DNA from: Winogradskyella sp.
GTDB taxonomy: Bacteria; Bacteroidota; Bacteroidia; Flavobacteriales; Flavobacteriaceae
DNA: 64,000 nucleotides
Assembly: GCA_004211785.1 (NCBI GenBank)
Contig: SHBX01000002.1
Location: 103,952 to 167,951 of the forward strand
Direction of reading: 5' to 3'
Position numbers and translations under genes: made by a program. Shown here piece by piece: positions 32,662 to 41,214 of this stretch (the first letter of the stretch is position 1; each line of letters begins with the position of its first letter). The notes below the pieces were generated by a model. That model ran no database searches, was not told where the DNA came from, and saw nothing but the letters and a program-made list of their open reading frames with translations.

Positions 32662-34680
32662 ATGAAAAAACTTTTAACATTCACAGCTTTATTGGCGCTT
32701 GTAACATTTGCAAAAGCTCAAGACTTTAAATTTGGTAAAGTCTCAAAAGAAGAACTACAAGAAAAAGTACACCCAATGGATTCGTCAGCTAATGCTGCTG
32801 TATTATCAAAGAAGGAGCGCATTTATTTTGTTCTTACAGATTATGATGGATTTATGCAACATAGAGAGGTTACTGAGCGAATCAAAATTTATAATAAAGA
32901 AGGTTATGATTGGGCAACCAAAAAGATATTTCTATATCAAGGAAGTTCTGGAGCAAAAAAAGAGAAAGTGTCTAATTTAAAAGGATATACGTATAATTTA
33001 GAAGGAACTAAGGTTGCAAAAACAAAATTAAAAAAAGACGGCATGTTTGAGGAAGACTATAATGATTTCACTCAAATTAATACCATTACAATGCCAAATA
33101 TCCAAGATGGTTGTGTAATAGAATATACTTATAAAATAGTGTCACCTTTTTTAGTTATTGATGATGTAGCACTTCAATATAATGTGCCAATTAATAAAAT
33201 AAATGTAAAAATAACTACACCTCAGTTCTATAGATATAATAAATTTAATAACACAAAGGCATCATATTTCCCTAGAGTTAAAGAGTCTAGAGAAAAAAGA
33301 ACTTTACCAACTAGAAGAGGCTCTTTTTTAGGTACTTCGGCTACTGAAAATACTTCAGCATATAATAACACTAATAATTCATATTTTGAAGATATTCTTA
33401 CTATAGTTGATACTAATGTACCAGCTTTAAAAGAAGAAGCTTATGCAGGTAGTATGGGCAACTATATTTCTAAAATGAGTTTTGAATTGTCTGCAATTCT
33501 TAATGAATTTGGTGCTCCGCAGAAGTCTTTTTCTTCGACATGGGAACAAGTATCAAAATCTATATACAAGCGCCCTAGTTTTGGTGATCAGATTAAAAGA
33601 ACAAACTTTTTTGACGATGATATCGCATCCATTGCAGCAGGTATAGATAATCCGTTTCAAAAAGCAGCATTATTATCTAACTATGTAAAAACTAAGGTCA
33701 AATGGAATGGTTATTATGGTGTTTCGGCTTACAAAGGAACTAAAGATGCTTATAAAGAAGGAGAAGGCAATGTAGCAGATATAAATTTGCTACTCATAGC
33801 AATGCTTAAGTCTCAGGGTGTTAATGCTAATCCCGTATTAGTGAGTACTAAGAATAATGGTGTTCCACTATACCCAACAAGAAAAGGCTTTAATTATGTC
33901 ATTTGTATGGTAGAGAACCAAGGTCAATACGTGCTTATAGACGCTACTGATAAATTTAGTTCCTTGAATGTGCTCCCAGAGCGTGTTTTAAATTGGAAAG
34001 GTCGTTTAATTAAAGATGATGGCTCATCTAATTGGGTGTCTTTAATGCCAAGTCAACAATCTCAAGAATCTACATCACTTAACATTAAATTGGAAGAAGA
34101 TTTAAGCATTTCTGGTAAAGTAAGACAGATGATAACCTCCAACTTAGCGCTTCGATACAAAAAACGATATATGGGTTTAAGTAAAGACGACCAAGTAAAG
34201 TCTATAGAAGAAGATAAAGGTGCTATTGAGGTTGCTAACTTAAAACTAGAAAATAAAGACAATAATGCACTGGCGATATCTTACGATTATGAATTAACGG
34301 ATGCAATAGATGATATTGGTGGAAAATTATACTTTAGTCCTTTACTGTTTATGGCAGAAAAGGAGAGTCCGTTTAAGTTAGATGAGCGTAAATATCCTAT
34401 TGATTTCTCAATCCCGTTTAAGGATAAGTATAAAGTAAACATTATGCTGCCTCAAGGCTATAAAGTAGAGACCTTACCTCAAAGTGAGGTTATGGAGTTT
34501 AAAGGTGGAGAAATTAAATTTTCTTTTGTTGTAAAAGAAAACGGAAATTTCATTCAGCTAAGTTCAGAGTTTGATTTAAAATCGGCATATATAGATTCTG
34601 CAGATTATAGTGTATTTAAAGAATTTTATGGAAAAATTGTTGAGAAGCAAGCAGAGCAAATAGTACTCTCTAAAATATAA
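32662..34680 (+). CDS. DUF3857 / transglutaminase-like exported protein 2 (likely inactive)
   Basis: A 672-residue paralogue of the preceding gene. The ATG at 32662 starts a signal peptide (MKKLLTFTALLALVTFAKAQ); the frame is open back to 32632 without a better start. The DUF3857 part has FTQINTITMPNIQDGCVIEY. In the transglutaminase-like domain the catalytic Cys region reads GNVADINLLLIAML (Val in place of Cys) and the His region GFNYVICMV (Tyr in place of His), while the Asp remains (YVLIDATDKF). It is therefore probably a non-catalytic partner of protein 1. The next gene follows after 3 bp. Confidence 0.9.
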   Translation: MKKLLTFTALLALVTFAKAQDFKFGKVSKEELQEKVHPMDSSANAAVLSKKERIYFVLTDYDGFMQHREVTERIKIYNKEGYDWATKKIFLYQGSSGAKKEKVSNLKGYTYNLEGTKVAKTKLKKDGMFEEDYNDFTQINTITMPNIQDGCVIEYTYKIVSPFLVIDDVALQYNVPINKINVKITTPQFYRYNKFNNTKASYFPRVKESREKRTLPTRRGSFLGTSATENTSAYNNTNNSYFEDILTIVDTNVPALKEEAYAGSMGNYISKMSFELSAILNEFGAPQKSFSSTWEQVSKSIYKRPSFGDQIKRTNFFDDDIASIAAGIDNPFQKAALLSNYVKTKVKWNGYYGVSAYKGTKDAYKEGEGNVADINLLLIAMLKSQGVNANPVLVSTKNNGVPLYPTRKGFNYVICMVENQGQYVLIDATDKFSSLNVLPERVLNWKGRLIKDDGSSNWVSLMPSQQSQESTSLNIKLEEDLSISGKVRQMITSNLALRYKKRYMGLSKDDQVKSIEEDKGAIEVANLKLENKDNNALAISYDYELTDAIDDIGGKLYFSPLLFMAEKESPFKLDERKYPIDFSIPFKDKYKVNIMLPQGYKVETLPQSEVMEFKGGEIKFSFVVKENGNFIQLSSEFDLKSAYIDSADYSVFKEFYGKIVEKQAEQIVLSKI

Positions 34681-34683
34681 GTT

Positions 34684-35010
34684 ATGAATCTTCAAGATGC
34701 TCAAAAAGCTGTAGATCGTTGGATTAAAGAACATGGTGTTAGGTATTTTAACGAGCTAACCAATATGGCGCAACTTACAGAAGAAGTTGGTGAGGTAGCA
34801 CGTATTATAGCAAGGCGCTATGGTGAGCAAAGCGAAAAAGAAAGTGACAAAGACAAAGATCTTGGCGAAGAGTTGGCTGATGTCGTTTTCGTGGTTTTAT
34901 GCTTGGCAAATCAAACAGGTATCGATTTGCAATCTGCTTTTGATGAAAAGATGGATAAAAAGACCAAACGAGACCATGATAGGCATCACAATAATGATAA
35001 ATTAAAATAG
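34684..35010 (+). CDS. MazG-like nucleotide pyrophosphohydrolase
   Basis: A 108-residue all-alpha NTP pyrophosphatase of the MazG/RS21-C6 type. The metal-binding pattern is visible: EEVGEVARIIAR (EExxE) and EELADVVFVVLCLA (ExxD), separated by a short loop. Such enzymes hydrolyse non-canonical or excess nucleoside triphosphates. The acidic/basic tail (DKKTKRDHDRHHNND) is typical of flavobacterial members. It is 3 bp after the DUF3857 pair and upstream of aroA. Confidence 0.92.
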   Translation: MNLQDAQKAVDRWIKEHGVRYFNELTNMAQLTEEVGEVARIIARRYGEQSEKESDKDKDLGEELADVVFVVLCLANQTGIDLQSAFDEKMDKKTKRDHDRHHNNDKLK

Positions 35011-35030
35011 AGTTCTAAGCAAATAAAAAC

Positions 35031-35066
35031 TGAGATTATCAAAGAATTAAAAATTGAGATTATCAA
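35031..35066 (+). repeat. Tandem TGAGATTATCAA repeats
   Basis: TGAGATTATCAA occurs at 35031-35042 and 35055-35066, 24 bp apart, inside a longer imperfect duplication (aaa-TGAGATTATCAA-gaatta). They lie just upstream of the CTCGATTATCGAG palindrome, with which they share GATTATC. Confidence 0.55.
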
Positions 35067-35082
35067 TAAATATTATGTTTTA

Positions 35083-35098
35083 ATCTCGATTATCGAGT
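35083..35098 (+). repeat. CTCGATTATCGAG palindrome, copy 2 (upstream of aroA)
   Basis: ATCTCGATTATCGAGT, identical to the copies before metK and the polyprenyl synthase, in the same orientation relative to the downstream gene. It ends 34 bp before the aroA ATG. Confidence 0.6.
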
Positions 35099-35105
35099 AA
35101 ATTTG

Positions 35106-35123
35106 TTCCTGCTTCGGCGGGAA
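35106..35123 (+). other. UUCG-capped hairpin before aroA
   Basis: TTCCTGC (35106-35112) pairs with GCGGGAA (35117-35123, one G-U) around TTCG, a very stable tetraloop. It is followed by TTTATTTTT and then the aroA ATG 9 bp later, so it could act as a weak terminator or hold the translation start region open or closed. Confidence 0.5.
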
Positions 35124-35132
35124 TTTATTTTT

Positions 35133-36359
35133 ATGACAATACATCTACAAAATTCGAGTATAAAACCAATAACGCAAATAGCGATTACGGGTTCAAAAAG
35201 TGAAGCTAACAGGTTACTGATTCTTCAAGCACTATACCCAAATATTGAGATTGAAAATCTATCAAATTCTGACGATTCTCAACTAATGCAAAAAGCTCTA
35301 GCATCAGATGATGAGTTAATAGACATACACCATGCTGGAACTGCAATGCGTTTTTTAACAGCCTATTTTTCTGTTCAACTAGGTAGACAGACAATTATAA
35401 TGGGTTCTAAAAGAATGAAAGAACGACCAATAGGTATTTTGGTTGATGCTCTAAATAGTTTAGGTGCAGATATTTCATATCTAGAAAATGAAGGGTTTCC
35501 ACCTCTAAAAATAACTGGAAAAAAACTTACTCAAAATAAGGTAACACTAAAAGCTAATGTAAGTAGTCAATACATTTCGGCATTATTACTTATTGCTTCA
35601 AGTATAGAAAATGGGTTAGAGCTAACCTTAGATGGAAAAATAACGTCTGTCCCTTATATAAAAATGACACTGAGTTTATTAGATCAAATTGGTGTTGAAA
35701 ATTCATTTAAAAGAAATGTCATTACTGTAAAACCAAAAACTGAAACAGTTAAATCGCAAGTGCTAGTTGTAGAATCTGATTGGTCGTCAGCCTCATATTT
35801 TTATAGTATAGTTGCATTAAGTGAAATCGGTACCCAAATCGAGTTGTCATCATATAAAAAAGATTCGCTTCAAGGCGATTCCGTTTTGGCAGAAATCTAC
35901 AGCCAATTCGGAGTGGAAACTACATATTCAGAAAGTAAAATCAAACTTAGTAAATCGTCAATCGTTAATCGTCAATCTAAAATTAATCTAGACCTAAGCA
36001 ATGCACCGGATATTGCGCAAACCATTTCGGTTACAGCTTTTGGTTTGGGTTTAGCTTGCCATTTAACTGGGCTTCATACCTTAAAAATTAAAGAAACCGA
36101 TAGGTTATTAGCTTTGCAAAACGAAATGACTAAGCTAGGCGCTAATATTTCAGTAACCAATGATGCTTTGACGTTAGAGTCTTCAGATACAATTAGTCCT
36201 GAAATTGAAATAGAGACCTACAAAGACCATCGTATGGCAATGGCCTTTGCGCCTTTGGCTTTAAGGACTTCAATTTTAATTAAAGAAGCAGATGTTGTTT
36301 CTAAATCTTACCCCGATTTTTGGAAAGATTTAAAACATATTGGTTTTCAGATTAAATAA
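35133..36359 (+). CDS. aroA: 3-phosphoshikimate 1-carboxyvinyltransferase (EPSP synthase)
   Basis: A 408-residue shikimate-pathway enzyme that adds the enolpyruvyl group to shikimate-3-phosphate. I chose the ATG at 35133 (MTIHLQNSSIK); the frame is open to 35103, but those codons encode the hairpin before the gene. Motifs: GSKSEANRLLILQAL, HAGTAMRFLTAYFS, SSQYISALLL, and DHRMAMAFAPLAL near the C terminus. It is shorter than E. coli AroA (427), as is usual in Bacteroidota. The CTCGAT-type palindrome and a UUCG hairpin occupy its upstream region. Confidence 0.95.
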   Translation: MTIHLQNSSIKPITQIAITGSKSEANRLLILQALYPNIEIENLSNSDDSQLMQKALASDDELIDIHHAGTAMRFLTAYFSVQLGRQTIIMGSKRMKERPIGILVDALNSLGADISYLENEGFPPLKITGKKLTQNKVTLKANVSSQYISALLLIASSIENGLELTLDGKITSVPYIKMTLSLLDQIGVENSFKRNVITVKPKTETVKSQVLVVESDWSSASYFYSIVALSEIGTQIELSSYKKDSLQGDSVLAEIYSQFGVETTYSESKIKLSKSSIVNRQSKINLDLSNAPDIAQTISVTAFGLGLACHLTGLHTLKIKETDRLLALQNEMTKLGANISVTNDALTLESSDTISPEIEIETYKDHRMAMAFAPLALRTSILIKEADVVSKSYPDFWKDLKHIGFQIK

Positions 36360-36371
36360 TTGCCTGTTTAC

Positions 36372-36403
36372 TTGACATCGCCTATCTCGAGATTGTATAT
36401 TTG
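36372..36403 (+). promoter_or_regulatory. Promoter of queA
   Basis: TTG at 36372-36374 and TATATTTG at 36396-36403 (exact TAnnTTTG), 21 bp apart. The palindrome ATCTCGAGAT (36384-36393) lies between them and resembles the arms of the CTCGATTATCGAG repeats. Confidence 0.65.
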
Positions 36404-36428
36404 CCACTTCAAAAAATAATACTCATAC

Positions 36429-37478
36429 ATGAAATTATCACACTTTAGTTTTGACCTTCCAGAAGAATTACTAGCCGAGCATCCTGCAGAGCATAGAGAT
36501 GAATCACGCTTAATGGTATTGGATAGAGCCAACCAAACAATCGAACATAAAATGTTTAAGGATATTATCGATTATTTTGATGAAGGTGATGTGATGATTT
36601 TAAATAATACTAAAGTATTTCCTGCTAGACTATACGGTAACAAAGAAAAGACTGGAGCACGTATCGAAGTATTCTTATTAAGAGAATTAAACCAAGATCA
36701 ACGTCTTTGGGATGTTTTAGTAGATCCTGCTCGTAAAATCAGAATCGGAAACAAATTGTACTTTGGTGAAGACGAAACATTAGTAGCTGAGGTTATCGAT
36801 AATACAACATCAAGAGGTCGTACATTGCGCTTTCTTTATGACGGGTCTTATAGTGATTTTAGAACAAAATTAACGGAGCTTGGGCAAACACCATTACCAA
36901 AATATATCAATAGAGATGTAGAACCAGAAGATGAAGAACGTTATCAGACGATATACGCCACTAACGAAGGTGCAGTAGCAGCACCAACTGCAGGCTTACA
37001 CTTTTCTAAGCATTTATTAAAGCGATTAGAGATAAAAGGAATTCAACGTGCAGAAGTAACATTACATGTTGGTTTAGGTACTTTTAATCCAGTTGAAGTA
37101 GAGGATTTATCGAAGCACAAAATGGATAGTGAAGAGATAGAGATTAAACAAAATGCTGCAGATATTATCAATGCAGGGCAAAAAAATAAGAAACGTATTT
37201 GTGCTGTAGGAACAACATCTATGCGTACAATTGAGAGCTCGGTATCTTCAAGCGGAACATTAAATCCATATGAAGGGTGGACTAATAAATTTATTTTCCC
37301 TCCATATGATTTTAGTATTGCTAACTGCATGATTACAAATTTCCACACTCCAAAATCTACATTACTAATGATGGTTTCAGCGTTTGCAGGGCATGATTTT
37401 ATGAAAGAAGCTTATGCAGAAGCAGTAAAAGAAAAGTATAAATTTTATTCTTACGGTGATGCGATGTTAATCATCTAA
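36429..37478 (+). CDS. queA: tRNA preQ1 ribosyltransferase-isomerase
   Basis: A 349-residue enzyme that converts preQ1 in tRNA to epoxyqueuosine using SAM as the ribosyl donor. Signatures: [20 protein letters not shown] at the N terminus, [33 protein letters not shown], and [16 protein letters not shown]. Normal length. It has its own promoter and is followed by a terminator. Confidence 0.97.
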   Translation: MKLSHFSFDLPEELLAEHPAEHRDESRLMVLDRANQTIEHKMFKDIIDYFDEGDVMILNNTKVFPARLYGNKEKTGARIEVFLLRELNQDQRLWDVLVDPARKIRIGNKLYFGEDETLVAEVIDNTTSRGRTLRFLYDGSYSDFRTKLTELGQTPLPKYINRDVEPEDEERYQTIYATNEGAVAAPTAGLHFSKHLLKRLEIKGIQRAEVTLHVGLGTFNPVEVEDLSKHKMDSEEIEIKQNAADIINAGQKNKKRICAVGTTSMRTIESSVSSSGTLNPYEGWTNKFIFPPYDFSIANCMITNFHTPKSTLLMMVSAFAGHDFMKEAYAEAVKEKYKFYSYGDAMLII

Positions 37479-37500
37479 CCAAAATTCTATAAATTAGAAA

Positions 37501-37541
37501 GCCTCTTAAGCATTTAAGGTTAATGTTTAAGAGGCTTTTTT
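37501..37541 (+). terminator. Intrinsic terminator of queA
   Basis: GCCTCTTAA (37501-37509) pairs with TTAAGAGGC (37527-37535), extended by CATT/AATG (37511-37514 with 37522-37525), and six Ts follow. Confidence 0.9.
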
Positions 37542-37566
37542 AATTATCTAGCTAATAGCTTTTCAT

Positions 37567-37574
37567 TACTTTTG
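37567..37574 (+). promoter_or_regulatory. rlmN -7 box close to the start codon
   Basis: TACTTTTG is an exact -7 match and ends 6 bp before the ATG at 37581. The mRNA would begin at or next to the start codon, so rlmN may be translated from a leaderless or very short-leader transcript. Confidence 0.5.
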
Positions 37575-37580
37575 CACCAA

Positions 37581-38621
37581 ATGGAAATTAAGAAAAAAGA
37601 CATACGCGCATTAACCAAAGATCAACTTCGAGAGTTTTTTGTAAACAACGGAGACAAGGCTTTTCGAGGTAATCAAGTGTATGAGTGGTTATGGCAAAAA
37701 TCGGCGCATAGTTTTGAGGATATGACTAATGTTTCATTAAAAACGAGACAGATGCTCGAGGATAATTTTGTGATTAACCACATTCGAGTAGACCAAATGC
37801 AACGTAGTGAAGATGGTACCATTAAAAACGCCGTAAGACTTCATGATGACCTAATCGTAGAGTCTGTTCTTATCCCAACAGCATCCCGTACAACAGCATG
37901 TGTGTCTTCTCAAGTCGGGTGTAGTTTAGATTGCAAGTTTTGTGCTACTGCACGCTTAAAACGTATGCGTAATCTCAATCCAGACGAGATTTATGATCAA
38001 GTTGTAGCCATTGATAATGAGAGCCGTTTGTATCATAACCGCCCGTTAAGTAATATTGTATTTATGGGAATGGGCGAACCTTTGATGAATTATAAAAATG
38101 TCATTAAAGCTATTGACAAAATTACCTCTGATGAAGGTTTGGGTATGTCACCTAAGCGTATAGTAGTTTCTACATCAGGTGTGCCAAAGATGATTAAAAA
38201 GATGGCGGATGATGAAGTAAAGTTTAAGTTAGCAGTGTCTTTGCATTCTGCAATTGATGAGGTTAGGACTTCTATAATGCCTTTTAATGCAACATTTCCT
38301 TTAAGTGATTTACGGGAAGCTCTAGAATATTGGTATTCAAAAACAAAGAATAGAATCACATACGAATATGTAGTATGGGAAGGTATTAATGACCAGCGTA
38401 AGGATGTAGATGCTTTAGTGCAATTCTGCAAGTTTGCGCCAAGTAAAGTCAATCTTATAGAATATAATCCTATTGATGATGGTATGTTTCAGCAAGCCAA
38501 TTCAAAAGCCATAGATATGTACGTGTCAGTTTTAGAAGCTAACAATATTACTGTGACTGTACGTAGAAGCCGAGGTAAGGATATTGATGCCGCATGTGGG
38601 CAATTGGCAAATAAGAGTTAA
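37581..38621 (+). CDS. rlmN: 23S rRNA (adenine-2503-C2) methyltransferase
   Basis: A 346-residue radical-SAM enzyme that methylates A2503 of 23S rRNA and A37 of some tRNAs. The cluster motif CxxxCxxC is GCSLDCKFCATA (near residue 110-120). FMGMGEPLMNY, VSTSGVPKMI and the resolving Cys in DIDAACGQL near the end are present. I use the ATG at 37581 and not the in-frame TTG at 37572, which falls in the promoter. Confidence 0.97.
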   Translation: MEIKKKDIRALTKDQLREFFVNNGDKAFRGNQVYEWLWQKSAHSFEDMTNVSLKTRQMLEDNFVINHIRVDQMQRSEDGTIKNAVRLHDDLIVESVLIPTASRTTACVSSQVGCSLDCKFCATARLKRMRNLNPDEIYDQVVAIDNESRLYHNRPLSNIVFMGMGEPLMNYKNVIKAIDKITSDEGLGMSPKRIVVSTSGVPKMIKKMADDEVKFKLAVSLHSAIDEVRTSIMPFNATFPLSDLREALEYWYSKTKNRITYEYVVWEGINDQRKDVDALVQFCKFAPSKVNLIEYNPIDDGMFQQANSKAIDMYVSVLEANNITVTVRRSRGKDIDAACGQLANKS

Positions 38622-38665
38622 AGCATAACTTTAAAGTAGATAAGATTGTATCTTTGAATATAAAA

Positions 38666-38681
38666 ATCTCGATTATCGAGT
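38666..38681 (+). repeat. CTCGATTATCGAG palindrome, copy 3 (overlaps polyprenyl synthase start)
   Basis: ATCTCGATTATCGAGT, identical to copies 1 and 2 and in the same orientation to the gene. Its last two bases are part of the GTG start codon of the next gene, so any protein or hairpin on it would block initiation. Confidence 0.6.
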
Positions 38682-39657
38682 GAAGATAACTGAACAAATA
38701 AAACAACCTATTGCTTACGAAATGGAACTTTTTGAACAAAAGTTCAGACTCGCTATGTCAAGCAAGGTGGCACTTCTCAACAGAATTACTCATTATATCG
38801 TTAACAGAAAAGGCAAGCAAATGCGACCAATGTTTGTGTTTTTGGTGGCAAAGATGATGAATAATGGCGAAGTGAGTGAACGCACATATCGCGGTGCATC
38901 AGTAATTGAGTTAATTCACACTGCAACTTTGGTTCATGATGATGTAGTAGATGATAGTAATCGTCGCCGAGGTTTCTTTTCTATAAATGCCCTTTGGAAA
39001 AATAAAATAGCCGTTCTTATTGGTGATTATTTATTGTCAAAAGGATTGTTGTTATCTATCGATAATAACGATTTTGACTTACTCAAAATTATTTCTATTG
39101 CTGTACGAGAAATGAGTGAAGGCGAATTGCTTCAGATTGAAAAAGCACGTCAGTTAGATATTACAGAAGATGTCTATTACGAAATCATCCGCCAGAAAAC
39201 AGCAACACTCATTGCAGCATGTTGTAGTTTGGGTGCCGCTTCGGTAAAACCTAATTCAGCAGAAGTCGAAAAAATGCGAAAATTCGGTGAGCTCATTGGA
39301 ATGGCTTTTCAGATTAAAGACGATTTGTTTGATTATGGTGAAACCAAAATAGGAAAGCCAACAGGTATAGATATTAAAGAGCAAAAAATGACTTTGCCTT
39401 TAATTTATGTTTTAAATAACGCTTCAAAAAAAGAAAAATCTTGGTTGATTAATTCTGTAAAGAACCATAATAAAGATAAAAAACGAGTTAAAGAGCTTAT
39501 CGCTTTTGTCATTGATAAAGGTGGACTAGATTATGCAGAACAAAAAATGATTGTATTTCAAAAAGAAGCCTTAGACATATTAGCTGACTACCCAGAATCT
39601 GAATTTAAGGCCTCATTAATCTTAATGGTCAATTACGTTATAGAGCGTAAAAAATAA
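38680..39657 (+). CDS. Polyprenyl diphosphate synthase
   Basis: A 325-residue trans-prenyltransferase (octaprenyl/IspB-like) that builds the side chain of menaquinone. The first Asp-rich motif is LVHDDVVDDSNRRRG (near 85-98), and the second is FQIKDDLFDYGETKIGKPTG. Start: GTG at 38680 gives MKITEQIKQPIAYEMELFEQ, the typical flavobacterial N terminus; no ATG fits. The start codon overlaps the CTCGATTATCGAG palindrome. Chain length cannot be decided by eye. Confidence 0.92.
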   Translation: MKITEQIKQPIAYEMELFEQKFRLAMSSKVALLNRITHYIVNRKGKQMRPMFVFLVAKMMNNGEVSERTYRGASVIELIHTATLVHDDVVDDSNRRRGFFSINALWKNKIAVLIGDYLLSKGLLLSIDNNDFDLLKIISIAVREMSEGELLQIEKARQLDITEDVYYEIIRQKTATLIAACCSLGAASVKPNSAEVEKMRKFGELIGMAFQIKDDLFDYGETKIGKPTGIDIKEQKMTLPLIYVLNNASKKEKSWLINSVKNHNKDKKRVKELIAFVIDKGGLDYAEQKMIVFQKEALDILADYPESEFKASLILMVNYVIERKK

Positions 39658-39792
39658 TTTTTCATTCTGAAAGTATCAATTTCATTGATATTTTTTAAAA
39701 TTTGAAAAATAATTTTTAACCTTCAGGCAACCAAAACAAAACCACTTGCGTCTTTATAAATAGAAGTGCAAACCATCACTAGTAAAAATGGA

Positions 39793-40356
39793 ATGAAAGT
39801 TATTCAACTTCATAATAACGAAAAAAAACTCATAGCAAAAGCAGCGAAAAATAATCGCGAAGCGCAGCATGTATTATATGAGTTGCATGCACCAAAAATG
39901 CTAAGCATTTGTCGTTATTATGTAAAAGATGTACATCAAGCCGAGGAAGTAATGCTTAACGGTTTTTTTAAAGTTTTTAAGCATTTAAAAAACTTTAAAG
40001 GTGAAGGTAGTTTTGAAGGTTGGATACGCCGTATTATGGTTAGAGAGGCCATATCGTATTTACGAAGCAAAAAGCAATTAGAGTTTCCTGTTGAGGAAGT
40101 CGATTTCAAACAAAATTCAACAGATAGTATTAACTCTAATATAGAAGTAGCAGAAATTCAACGCTTAATAGATAGTTTGCCAGAAGGTTATAAAATGGTA
40201 TTTATTATGTACGCCATTGAGGGATATAAACATTACGAAATTGCTGAGATGCTTCAGGTTTCTGAAGGCACATCAAAATCGCAATTATACAAAGCAAGAC
40301 AATTGCTTCAGCAAAAAATAAAAGACTTAAATAAGACCAGTTATGGCACCAATTAA
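39793..40356 (+). CDS. ECF-type RNA polymerase sigma factor
   Basis: A 187-residue sigma-70 family protein of the ECF class. I chose the ATG at 39793 (MKVIQLHNNEKKLIAKAAKN); the open frame reaches a GTG at 39766. Region 2 is ELHAPKMLSICRYYVKDVHQ..GFFKVFKHL (about 30-75), and region 4 YKMVFIMYAIEGYKHYEIAEMLQVSEGTSKSQLYKARQLL (shown in part) ends the protein. Its end overlaps the next gene by 14 bp, which supports a sigma/anti-sigma-like pair. Confidence 0.93.
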   Translation: MKVIQLHNNEKKLIAKAAKNNREAQHVLYELHAPKMLSICRYYVKDVHQAEEVMLNGFFKVFKHLKNFKGEGSFEGWIRRIMVREAISYLRSKKQLEFPVEEVDFKQNSTDSINSNIEVAEIQRLIDSLPEGYKMVFIMYAIEGYKHYEIAEMLQVSEGTSKSQLYKARQLLQQKIKDLNKTSYGTN

Positions 40357-41155
40357 ATTCGAAGAACATATAAAAGACAAGCTAGAGCAGCGCATAGTTA
40401 TGCCGTCTGCAGAAGCATGGTCTAAGCTATCACAGCAGTTAGATGCAGATGATAAGCGCAGCAAAAAAGCATCATTTTGGTGGTTTGGTATAGCAGCAAG
40501 CATAGCGGCATTGGTTTTTGTATCTATTGCTTATTTCGGTCAACAAGATGAAACATCAATAGATGATATCATAGTTAAAGATGAAATTAAAAATGTAATA
40601 GAACCAAAAGACGAAGAGAAAATCATTGATAATAATGAGACTGTAATAGAAGATGTAGTTGCAACAGAAAACGATGAGATTTTTAAGGAAGCTGAAACCC
40701 AGATTGAAGCACCAAAAACTGTAATTAAGGAAAGCGCAAATCAGGTTAAAACGATTCAAAAAATCATGCTTAAACCTGTGACAAATGATGTGGCAAAAAT
40801 TGAAAAACAAGCGCCTCAAAAGACAGATAATTTGGAACTTAAAAAGACATCTCAAGATTTGTTAATACCAAAGACAGAAGTAGAATTCAATTCAGTAGCA
40901 AAGGTGCTGCAAAATGCAAAATCTAAGAATAAAAATACAGTAACGGATCAGCAAATAGACTCACTTTTAAAGGTGGCAAACCGAGAGTTACTTATAGATA
41001 AAGCATTAAAGAAAAGTTCTAATGTTGTTGACGCGGATGCCTTACTTCAAGACGTTGAAGAAGCGATGGGGCAATCTTTTAGAACTCGTATTTACGAAAC
41101 CTTAAAAGACAATTATAAAAAGGTAAAAACTGCAGTTGCCGAACGTAATAATTAG
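40343..41155 (+). CDS. Single-pass membrane protein, putative anti-sigma factor
   Basis: A 270-residue protein with an N-terminal cytoplasmic part (about 1-45, PSAEAWSKLSQQLDADD), one transmembrane helix (about 47-66, FWWFGIAASIAALVFVSIAY) and a long acidic/lysine-rich periplasmic region. The layout is that of anti-sigma factors, and the WSKLSQQL segment resembles the N-terminal helix seen in flavobacterial anti-sigma-like proteins. It overlaps the sigma gene by 14 bp and precedes an outer-membrane barrel gene. The pairing is strong context; direct binding to the sigma factor is inference. Confidence 0.75.
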   Translation: MAPIKFEEHIKDKLEQRIVMPSAEAWSKLSQQLDADDKRSKKASFWWFGIAASIAALVFVSIAYFGQQDETSIDDIIVKDEIKNVIEPKDEEKIIDNNETVIEDVVATENDEIFKEAETQIEAPKTVIKESANQVKTIQKIMLKPVTNDVAKIEKQAPQKTDNLELKKTSQDLLIPKTEVEFNSVAKVLQNAKSKNKNTVTDQQIDSLLKVANRELLIDKALKKSSNVVDADALLQDVEEAMGQSFRTRIYETLKDNYKKVKTAVAERNN

Positions 41156-41214
41156 ATTTTAATCAATCAAAAAAGGAACAAAAACCTAAATCATTAATTA
41201 AAAAAAAACGAACA

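Noticed and set aside
38090..38452. Minus-strand 120-codon ORF in rlmN
   Set aside because: Antisense shadow of a conserved radical-SAM enzyme.
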